In this document: one piece after another, positions 1 through 5,015 of the stretch
Numbering within the stretch: position 1 is the stretch's first letter
Layout: every line of letters starts with the position of its first letter
Origin: Chromatiales bacterium
GTDB taxonomy: Bacteria; Pseudomonadota; Gammaproteobacteria; SZUA-140
Direction of reading: 5' to 3'
Length of the DNA: 5,801 bases
NCBI GenBank assembly: GCA_031285245.1
Contig: JAITWN010000215.1
Span: forward strand, 1-5,801
The notes under the pieces: generated by a model
The model's input: only the letters and a program-made list of their open reading frames with translations
What the model was told of the DNA's origin: nothing
Database searches by the model: none
Position numbers and translations under genes: made by a program

Positions 1-1302
1 GCCATGGATGTTAGCGCCCGTCACATAGCTGCCTGGGCTGCCATACTCATCAGCCGTCTGGTAGCAATCGTTGTGGATCTTCTTCATGATCTCGCGCAAG
101 CGCCGCTCGGTGTACTCGAAGCTCCAGGCATCACGGCTAGCGTTCTGCTGCATTTCAAGTGCCGAGGTCGCAACACCACCCGCGTTCGCCGCTTTGCCCG
201 GCGCGTATGCAACACCGGCTTCTTCGAAGAGCCGTATCGCTTCTGCGGTGCACGGCATGTTCGCGCCTTCAACCACTGCAAGGCAGCCGCTCGCGATCAG
301 TGCACGCGCATCCTTGCCATCAAGCTCATTCTGCGTTGCGCACGGGAAAGCGAGCTGGCAGGGAATGCTCCAGATGCTCCCATCCTTGATGAATTTCGCA
401 TCAGAGTAGCGTTCGACGTATTCGTTGATGCGGCCGCGACGCTGCTCTTTGATCTCACGTACCGCTTCCAAATTGATCCCAGCAGGATGATGAAGCACAC
501 CACTCGAATCCGAGCAGGCAACGACACGCGCACCGAGCGCTTGCAACTTCTGGATGGCATAGATGGCAACATTGCCGGAGCCTGACACCACGCAAGTCTT
601 GCCATCGAAGTTGTCGCCGCGCGTCTTCAGAATTTCTTCGGCGAAGAACACCGCGCCATAACCCGTCGATTCACGACGCACCAGCGCGCCGCCCCAATGC
701 GGGCTCTTGCCTGTGAGCACGCCGGATTCGTAACGACCGGTGATGCGCTTGAACTGACCGAAGAAGAAGCCGATCTCACGCCCGCCAACACCGATGTCAC
801 CGGCTGGCACGTCGGTGTATTCGCCGACGTAAGGATAAAGCGCGGTCATGAAGCTCTGACAGAAGCGCATCACTTCACCATCGGATTTACCTTTGGGATC
901 GAAGTCAGAACCACCCTTGGCGCCGCCGATCGGCATGCCAGTCAGTGCGTTCTTGAAGATCTGCTCGAAGCCGAGGAATTTAATGATGCCGAGATTGACT
1001 GAAGGGTGAAAACGCAGACCGCCTTTGTAAGGACCAAGCGCGCTGTTGAAGCCGACGCGAAATCCGCGATTGATTTGCACTTCACCGCGATCATCCTGCC
1101 ACGGCACGCGGAAAATGATCTGGCGCTCAGGCTCACAGATACGCTCGATGATCTTGTGCTCAGCGTATTCCGGGTGCTTGCGCAGCACCGGCCCCAAGCT
1201 CGCCGCTACTTCCCGCACCGCCTGATGAAACTCCGGCTCGCCAGCATTGCGGCGCAGCACTTGCTCCACGATGCCTTCGATGCGAGCGTTTATTGCTGAC
1301 AT
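1..1302 (-). CDS. gdhA: NADP-type glutamate dehydrogenase, C-terminus cut by window edge
   Basis: Catalyses reductive amination of 2-oxoglutarate with ammonium to L-glutamate in the cytoplasm, normally as a hexamer. My reading of the minus strand is one unbroken frame of 434 codons from ATG at 1302 to the window edge, beginning MSAINARIEGIVEQVL. It matches E. coli GdhA (about 447 aa) throughout, so only about a dozen C-terminal residues are missing. Visible landmarks are the substrate-binding GPYKGGLRFHPSVN (90-103, Lys93), the active-site stretch GGAKGGSDFDPKGKS (126-140, catalytic Lys129), DVPAGDIGVGGRE (164-176, catalytic Asp169), the dinucleotide-binding VSGSGNVA (239-246) and EGANMP (345-350). 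SDSSG at 264-268 resembles the NADP(H)-preferring enzymes; this cofactor call is inference. The start is supported by AGGAGG nine bases upstream and by family length. It lies 15 nt after midA on the same strand, so it is probably cotranscribed with it. No terminator is visible because the 3' end is outside the window. Confidence 0.97.
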   Translation of the reverse strand, partial: MSAINARIEGIVEQVLRRNAGEPEFHQAVREVAASLGPVLRKHPEYAEHKIIERICEPERQIIFRVPWQDDRGEVQINRGFRVGFNSALGPYKGGLRFHPSVNLGIIKFLGFEQIFKNALTGMPIGGAKGGSDFDPKGKSDGEVMRFCQSFMTALYPYVGEYTDVPAGDIGVGGREIGFFFGQFKRITGRYESGVLTGKSPHWGGALVRRESTGYGAVFFAEEILKTRGDNFDGKTCVVSGSGNVAIYAIQKLQALGARVVACSDSSGVLHHPAGINLEAVREIKEQRRGRINEYVERYSDAKFIKDGSIWSIPCQLAFPCATQNELDGKDARALIASGCLAVVEGANMPCTAEAIRLFEEAGVAYAPGKAANAGGVATSALEMQQNASRDAWSFEYTERRLREIMKKIHNDCYQTADEYGSPGSYVTGANIHG

Positions 1303-1311
1303 GAAATGCTA

Positions 1312-1317
1312 CCTCCT
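1312..1317 (-). promoter_or_regulatory. Strong ribosome binding site of gdhA
   Basis: On the minus strand AGGAGG sits nine bases before the gdhA ATG and directly follows the midA TAG stop codon (1320-1318). A ribosome ending on midA would therefore stop on top of the gdhA initiation site. This fixes the gdhA start and suggests translational coupling or reinitiation, which is inference. Confidence 0.85.
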
Positions 1318-2541
1318 CTATAAACCACAGCGTTCATCTCTCATACTGAAGCCACGCAGCGAGATGTCGAGCTGACGCGACCAAGCAATCACCTTGAACT
1401 TCGCCCCCATCTCACCTGGCAAGGTGAGGCGTTGCACTTGTGCAGAAAGTCGCGCACGCTCGGCATCCCCTGCTTCCTGCAGTTGCGCTCCGACAAACTC
1501 CTGCAAACCACAGCCGAACAGAAACCAAGCCTGCGTAGTATATCCCGCGAGCCGCAAGCCGTGCGCATCCCCAACTTCGGCCCCCATTTCAGCAAGCCGA
1601 GTGAAATCGATGTGACAAGTAATGTCTTGCAAGCCAGGCAGGATCAGCGGATCGTCATGGGCGCGGTGGCGGTAGTGGCACATCAGCGTGCCCGCGCCGC
1701 GCTCCGGATGGTAGTATTCGCGGCGCGGATAGCCATAGTCGATGAGTAGCAAAGCGCCCTGCTCCAGCGTAGCGGCAGCCGCACTCATCCAGGACTCCAT
1801 CGCCAGATTGAGCTCGAAACAGTAGCCAGGGCGGAAAGATGAGCGCCCGAGTACAGCGAAAATAGCCTCCATGCGCACCGCAAGACGGTCATCTTCAGGT
1901 GCTGCCGCACCCCAACCAAAGCGATCGCCGCGCCAACCGACGCGCATCTCGCTCAAGCCACTCTCACTATCCAGCACCAAACGATGCACAGGCATCGCGT
2001 CCAGCAGTTCGTTGGCAAACATGACACCACAGAACCCCCGCTCCGGAAGTTGATCAAGCCACTCAATCCGGTTGGCAAGCCGCGGAATGCGTTCGGCGAA
2101 CAGCGCCGCCTGACGCGCGCGCAGATCGGCGCTGGTTTCAAGGATGAAATAACGCGTAGCTAATACGCCGCGGCGTTCGAGCTCGGCCAGCAGCTCGCAG
2201 GCGAGCGTACCGGTGCCGGCACCGATTTCAAGCACATCGCCGCCCCCCAGGGCGAGCAGCACTTCTTCCACCTGCGTGGCGAGACAACGCCCGAACAGCG
2301 GTGATATTTCCGGCGCGGTGACGAAATCACCGCGTGCGCCAAATTTGGTGCTGCCCGCGCTGTAATAACCGAGCCCCGGCGCATGCAGCGCAAGATTCAT
2401 GTAGTCAGCAAAAGTGATGCTGCCGCCGGCGCGATCAATTGATGAACGAATCAGCGCGAGCACTCGCTCGCCGTGCGCGCGCGCTTCCTCGTCAGGCGGC
2501 GGCAAGGCACCGAGATCATCGAATGGTAGGCGAGCGGTCAT
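1318..2541 (-). CDS. midA: MidA/NDUFAF7-family SAM-dependent methyltransferase
   Basis: A 407-aa class I methyltransferase of the MidA family (COG1565, formerly DUF185). The mitochondrial homologue NDUFAF7 dimethylates an arginine of complex I subunit NDUFS2; the bacterial substrate is not settled, so protein arginine methylation is inference. Visible landmarks are a helical N-terminus, the family signature GDFVTAPEISPLFG (71-84), the SAM-binding glycine loop LEIGAGTGTLACELL (104-118), NELLDAMPV (177-185), LLIDYGYPRREYYHPERGAG (265-284), DITCHIDF (306-313) and the near-terminal GEMGAKFKVIAWSR (376-389). The length fits the usual 380-400 aa. The ATG start at 2541 has AGGAAA seven bases upstream. 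The gene is divergent from the pteridine reductase and sits immediately upstream of gdhA. No nuo gene is in view, so the complex I link cannot be judged from context. The product is probably cytoplasmic, as no signal peptide or membrane segment is seen. Confidence 0.93.
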   Translation of the reverse strand: MTARLPFDDLGALPPPDEEARAHGERVLALIRSSIDRAGGSITFADYMNLALHAPGLGYYSAGSTKFGARGDFVTAPEISPLFGRCLATQVEEVLLALGGGDVLEIGAGTGTLACELLAELERRGVLATRYFILETSADLRARQAALFAERIPRLANRIEWLDQLPERGFCGVMFANELLDAMPVHRLVLDSESGLSEMRVGWRGDRFGWGAAAPEDDRLAVRMEAIFAVLGRSSFRPGYCFELNLAMESWMSAAAATLEQGALLLIDYGYPRREYYHPERGAGTLMCHYRHRAHDDPLILPGLQDITCHIDFTRLAEMGAEVGDAHGLRLAGYTTQAWFLFGCGLQEFVGAQLQEAGDAERARLSAQVQRLTLPGEMGAKFKVIAWSRQLDISLRGFSMRDERCGL

Positions 2542-2618
2542 GCCGCGCTTTCCTGCATGGCGATCGTGCTAGTATCGAACTTGATCACCGCCTCACTCTT
2601 TTCTGCATGAGAATCGCC
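2542..2618. promoter_or_regulatory. Divergent spacer between midA and the pteridine reductase gene
   Basis: This 77-bp spacer (65 bp if the reductase begins at 2607) is the only non-coding DNA upstream of both divergent genes, so it must hold the promoter of each unless transcription starts inside a gene. TAGTAT at 2570-2575 is a weak -10 candidate on the plus strand. The overlapping GATACT on the minus strand is a similarly weak one. Neither has a recognisable -35 box at standard spacing. The role is inferred from position. Confidence 0.4.
2549..2554 (-). promoter_or_regulatory. Probable ribosome binding site of midA
   Basis: On the minus strand AGGAAA lies seven bases before the ATG at 2541. 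It is a moderate Shine-Dalgarno match at normal spacing and supports this start for midA. Confidence 0.5.
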
Positions 2619-3374
2619 ATGACCACTTCGCCTGACAGCCTGAACGGCAAAGTTGCATTGATCACTGGCGCGGCGCGGCGCATCGGTGCGCAGATAGCGC
2701 GCACGCTGCATGATGCAGGCATGCATGTCGCCCTGCACTATCGCCACTCCGCAGGGCCGGTGCATGCGCTGTGCCGTGAACTCAACGCGCAGCGCGCTGA
2801 TTCGTCGTTCGCCATCGCCGCAGAGCTCTGTGATAGCGCTGCGCTTCCCGCTCTGCTGCGCGCAGCAGAGCAGCGCTGGGGACGCCTCGATGCCTTGATC
2901 AATAATGCCTCGGCGTTTTATCCGACGCCGATCGGCAGCGTCACCGAAGCACAGTGGAGCGATCTCATCGACGCTAATCTGAAAGCCCCGTTCTTTTTGT
3001 CTCAGCTCGCCGCGCCCGCGCTCTCTAGCTGCAAGGGCTGCATCGTCAACATCACTGACATTCATGGCGAGCGCCCGCTGCGCGATCACAGCGTGTACAG
3101 CATTTCCAAGGCGGGGCTCGCGATGATGACGCGCGCGCTGGCACGCGAGCTCGCACCCGAGATTCGCGTCAACGGCATTGCACCTGGAGCCATCATGTGG
3201 CCTGAATCCGAAATGGATGAAGCTACCCGCGCCGACATTCTTTCCCGCATTGCCCTCAAGCGTCAGGGTAGCCCTGTAGACATCGCGCGCGCGGTGTTGT
3301 TCCTGCTGCGTGATGCGCCGTATGTCACCGGCCAGATCATCGCGATCGACGGTGGCCGTTCGCTGAGCAATTAG
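2619..3374 (+). CDS. Pteridine reductase / dihydromonapterin reductase (SDR family)
   Basis: A 251-aa classical short-chain dehydrogenase. Landmarks are ALITGAARRIGAQIA (13-27), the nucleotide-binding loop in the TGxxxRxG form typical of pteridine reductases (PTR1 and FolM) rather than the usual TGxxxGxG; HYRHSA (40-45), resembling the NADPH-selecting loop of PTR1; DALINNASAFYPTPIG (91-106); ITDIHGERPL (145-154) with Asp147; the catalytic pair Tyr160/Lys164 in YSISKAG; and the C-terminal VTGQIIAIDGGRSL (236-249). The family reduces dihydrobiopterin-, dihydromonapterin- or dihydrofolate-type pterins with NADPH. The exact substrate is inference, supported by convergence on folK-folB eight bases downstream. 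The start is uncertain: ATG at 2619 (MTTSPDSLNG) and in-frame ATG at 2607 (MRIAMTTSP) are both possible and neither has a clear Shine-Dalgarno sequence. The frame also opens further upstream, but that would overlap midA. folM would be the E. coli-style name, but I am not certain of orthology. Confidence 0.88.
   Translation: MTTSPDSLNGKVALITGAARRIGAQIARTLHDAGMHVALHYRHSAGPVHALCRELNAQRADSSFAIAAELCDSAALPALLRAAEQRWGRLDALINNASAFYPTPIGSVTEAQWSDLIDANLKAPFFLSQLAAPALSSCKGCIVNITDIHGERPLRDHSVYSISKAGLAMMTRALARELAPEIRVNGIAPGAIMWPESEMDEATRADILSRIALKRQGSPVDIARAVLFLLRDAPYVTGQIIAIDGGRSLSN
2850..2871. repeat. Perfect 22-bp palindrome inside the pteridine reductase gene
   Basis: GCTCTGCTGCG at 2850-2860 is followed with no spacer by its exact reverse complement at 2861-2871. 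An outer pair, AGCGCTG at 2835-2841 and CAGCGCT at 2871-2877, is also complementary but shares base 2871 with the inner arms. A separate 10-bp palindrome, CAGAGCTCTG, lies just before at 2821-2830. The DNA encodes an Ala/Leu/Arg/Glu helix (ALLRAAEQR) of the reductase, so codon bias could have produced it. Confidence 0.75.
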
Positions 3375-3382
3375 GCAGGCCG

Positions 3383-3880
3383 TCACGCGCCTTCCCAATC
3401 GAAAGCGACGATCGCCGGGAGCTCGCGATCGCGACTGAAGTCCGCCCACAGTTCGGCGTAGCTGCGCCCGAGCACGGGGTGGCGCATCGCGCCAGCAATT
3501 TCCGCCAGCGGCGCGAGCACAAAGACATATTCCAGGATTTCTTCACGCGGCAAGCGCAGCGATCCTTCCTGCAGGATGAGGTCGTCGTACAGCAGCAGAT
3601 CCATATCGAGGGTACGCGACACGATGCCGGCGCCAACGCGCACGCGACCTCTTCGCGCTTCGGTCTCACGCAGAAACGCCGCCACGCTGCGCACATCTTC
3701 AATGGTGTCGAAAGCGGCGACGAGATTGTAGAAATCGTCACCCTTGAGACCAACCGCGGGGGTATCGTAAACGGAAGAGAGTTGCACCACGCCGTAACGC
3801 GCACGCAGCGCGTGCACACCGGCGCGAATATTGGATGCACGATCGATATTGCTACCGATGCTGACGTAAACGCGCGCCAC
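3383..3880 (-). CDS. folK: 6-hydroxymethyl-dihydropterin pyrophosphokinase (HPPK)
   Basis: Transfers pyrophosphate from ATP to 6-hydroxymethyl-7,8-dihydropterin, the folate step after FolB, in the cytoplasm. From the GTG at 3880 the protein is 165 aa, close to E. coli FolK (about 159). Visible are VYVSIGSNIDRASNI (4-18), SSVYDTPAVG (35-44) with the pterin-site region, FYNLVAAFDT (50-59), and RTLDMDLLLYDD (89-100), where Asp92 and Asp94 correspond to the two magnesium-binding aspartates. Then come LRLPREEILEYVFVLAPLAE (108-127) and HPVLG (134-138). Residues before RTLDMD read GIVS where E. coli has WGP, so the loop differs. The GTG overlaps the last base of the folB TAG stop (TAGTG), with AAGG upstream, which decides the start. 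An open frame extends upstream to ATG at 4006 inside folB, but that stretch is arginine-rich with no HPPK resemblance. The gene converges on the pteridine reductase with an 8-bp gap. Confidence 0.94.
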   Translation of the reverse strand: MARVYVSIGSNIDRASNIRAGVHALRARYGVVQLSSVYDTPAVGLKGDDFYNLVAAFDTIEDVRSVAAFLRETEARRGRVRVGAGIVSRTLDMDLLLYDDLILQEGSLRLPREEILEYVFVLAPLAEIAGAMRHPVLGRSYAELWADFSRDRELPAIVAFDWEGA

Positions 3881-4242
3881 TATGAGCGCCTTGTGCGCTC
3901 GATGATGACACCGACATCGCGCGCGCCGCGAATCGCACCACGCTTGTTGAGTTTGAGACGCACGGCATCGACGGCGAAGCGACTCAGAATGAGTTCGGCC
4001 ACGCATTCGGCGAGCGTTTCCACCAATTGGAATTCACTGCCGCGCACGAACTCGATCACCGCCTTGGAGACGGCTTTGTAATCCAGCGCATCGTCGATGG
4101 AATCGCTCGCCGCTGCGCGCGCGACATCCGTTGCCATTTCTAGATCGAAGCTGATCGTCTGGCGAACGCGGCGCTCCCACTCGAAGATGCCGATGATGGT
4201 GTCGATCTTGAGATCGGTGAGATAAACGATGTCCCTATTCAT
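3880..4242 (-). CDS. folB: Dihydroneopterin aldolase
   Basis: Converts 7,8-dihydroneopterin to 6-hydroxymethyl-7,8-dihydropterin plus glycolaldehyde, supplying FolK; many family members also epimerise to dihydromonapterin. The protein is 120 aa against about 122 in E. coli and is collinear with it: MNRDIVYLTDLKIDTIIGIF (1-20), EWERRVRQTISFDLEM (21-36) with conserved Glu23, DALDYKAVSKAV (51-62) with Tyr55, LVETLAECVAELIL (73-86) with Glu75, LKLNKRGAIRGA (96-107) with the catalytic-type Lys100, and DVGVIIERTRRS at the end. FolB enzymes form octamers in the cytoplasm. The ATG start has AGGAG eight bases upstream. Its TAG stop shares one base with the folK GTG, so the two are very probably one transcript with coupled translation. 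plsY lies divergently upstream, as ygiH and folB do in E. coli (recalled). Confidence 0.96.
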   Translation of the reverse strand: MNRDIVYLTDLKIDTIIGIFEWERRVRQTISFDLEMATDVARAAASDSIDDALDYKAVSKAVIEFVRGSEFQLVETLAECVAELILSRFAVDAVRLKLNKRGAIRGARDVGVIIERTRRS

Positions 4243-4412
4243 GGCAGCAACTCCTGATTGGAGTGTGTCATGCCCAGCGATTTTCCTTTATATTGACGCA
4301 GGCGCTCGGGAGTGCGCGCGCTTTGCGGGACACGCGCCACGGGTAAATCGGCAACCATCTGATGTATTCCTGAAGCTCACTCAGCTGTCGGCGAAATCCT
4401 AGCACAACACAC
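4243..4412. promoter_or_regulatory. Divergent spacer between folB and plsY
   Basis: This is the longest non-coding stretch in the window (170 bp) and should contain the promoters for folB-folK leftward and plsY rightward. On the minus strand TATAAA at 4292-4287 is a good -10 match about 45 bases upstream of folB, but no -35-like hexamer stands 16-18 bases beyond it. On the plus strand I see no clear promoter pair. No tRNA, small RNA, riboswitch or terminator is recognisable. The promoter assignment is inferred mainly from position. Confidence 0.4.
4250..4264 (-). promoter_or_regulatory. folB ribosome binding site within a short inverted repeat
   Basis: On the minus strand AGGAG (4255-4251) lies eight bases before the folB ATG and fixes the start. 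GGAGT, which overlaps it, is the exact complement of ACTCC (4264-4260), separated by a 5-base loop, AATCA. In the mRNA this 5-bp stem would cover most of the Shine-Dalgarno sequence. The site is directly visible; a regulatory role is speculative because a 5-bp stem is weak and common by chance. Confidence 0.6.
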
Positions 4413-5015
4413 ATGCCCGCACTCCTCGATATTGCAGTTTGCATCGGCGCCTATCTGCTCGGCTCGATTTCCTCAGCCATTCTGCTGGCGCGAGCCGTCG
4501 GCATGGCCGACCCGCGCAGCGCCGGCTCCGGCAATCCGGGCGCAACCAATATGCTGCGCCTCGGTGGCAAGAAGATCGCGGCGCTGGTCTTTCTCGGTGA
4601 CATGCTGAAAGGTCTCGTTCCGGTGCTGATCGCGGTGGCGCTCCAGCTTTCCCCGCTGACGATCGCTGCGACGGGGCTCTGCGCCTTCGCTGGCCATATC
4701 TATCCAGTATTTTTTGGCTTCAAGGGTGGCAAGGGCGTTGCAACCGCGTTCGGTGTGATGCTGGGCTATGCCAGTCTGCCCGCAGTTACCGTCGGCGTCG
4801 TCTGGCTGGTGATGGCGATGATTTTTCGCATTTCCTCACTGGCGGCGATCACCGCTGCGGTGATCGCGCCCGCTGCGATGTGGCGCTTGCAAAGCCATCG
4901 TGAGTTCGCCATCGCGATGCTGCTGATGAGTGTGGTGCTGCTGTGGCGTCACCGTCGCAACATTCTCAATTTGATCCAAGGCGCCGAATCGAAGATCGGT
5001 AGCAAGAAGGATTAG
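4413..5015 (+). CDS. plsY: Acyl-phosphate:glycerol-3-phosphate acyltransferase
   Basis: Integral inner-membrane enzyme that transfers an acyl group from acyl phosphate (made by PlsX) to the sn-1 position of glycerol-3-phosphate, giving lysophosphatidic acid for phospholipid synthesis. The 200-aa protein is close to E. coli PlsY (205 aa). Landmarks are a first membrane segment with LLGSISSAILLAR (15-27), the motif SAGSGNPGATNMLRLGG (36-52), LGDMLKGLVPV (61-71), GHIYPVFFGFKGGKGVATA (94-112) with the phosphate-binding glycine/lysine stretch, SSLAAI (141-146), and the terminal RHRRNI (179-184) followed by a basic tail ending GSKKD. Roughly five to seven hydrophobic segments are evident. The ATG at 4413 is chosen because an in-frame TAG lies close upstream and the length fits, although no Shine-Dalgarno sequence precedes it (the leader reads GCACAACACAC). 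Its 3' end overlaps the convergent tsaD end by four bases. Confidence 0.96.
   Translation: MPALLDIAVCIGAYLLGSISSAILLARAVGMADPRSAGSGNPGATNMLRLGGKKIAALVFLGDMLKGLVPVLIAVALQLSPLTIAATGLCAFAGHIYPVFFGFKGGKGVATAFGVMLGYASLPAVTVGVVWLVMAMIFRISSLAAITAAVIAPAAMWRLQSHREFAIAMLLMSVVLLWRHRRNILNLIQGAESKIGSKKD

Noticed and set aside
4..585. 193-codon plus-strand open frame antisense to gdhA
   Set aside because: The opposite strand encodes conserved GdhA throughout; the antisense translation has no family resemblance.
2439..2618. 60-codon upstream extension of the pteridine reductase
   Set aside because: It would overlap the 5' end of midA and add a stretch with no SDR homology before the conserved nucleotide-binding start; ATG 2619 or 2607 fits better.
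3375..3382. Possible terminator between the pteridine reductase and folK
   Set aside because: Eight bases are too few for a hairpin and no hairpin followed by T residues spans the junction.
2538..3449. 303-codon open frame on the minus strand, antisense to the whole pteridine reductase gene
   Set aside because: It mirrors a clearly real SDR gene in GC-rich DNA, where antisense frames often stay open. Its translation is rich in Arg, Ala and His with no recognisable domain, and it overlaps the folK end.
3881..4006. 42-codon upstream extension of folK to an ATG
   Set aside because: The added residues are Arg/Cys-rich, lie inside folB and precede the normal FolK N-terminus; the GTG at 3880 fits the family.
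3479..4081. 200-codon plus-strand open frame antisense to folK and folB
   Set aside because: It covers two certain genes on the other strand and its product looks like low-information antisense sequence.
4271..4297. Short open frame of eight codons in the folB-plsY spacer
   Set aside because: ATG CCC AGC to TGA has no ribosome binding site and no leader-peptide features such as repeated regulatory codons.
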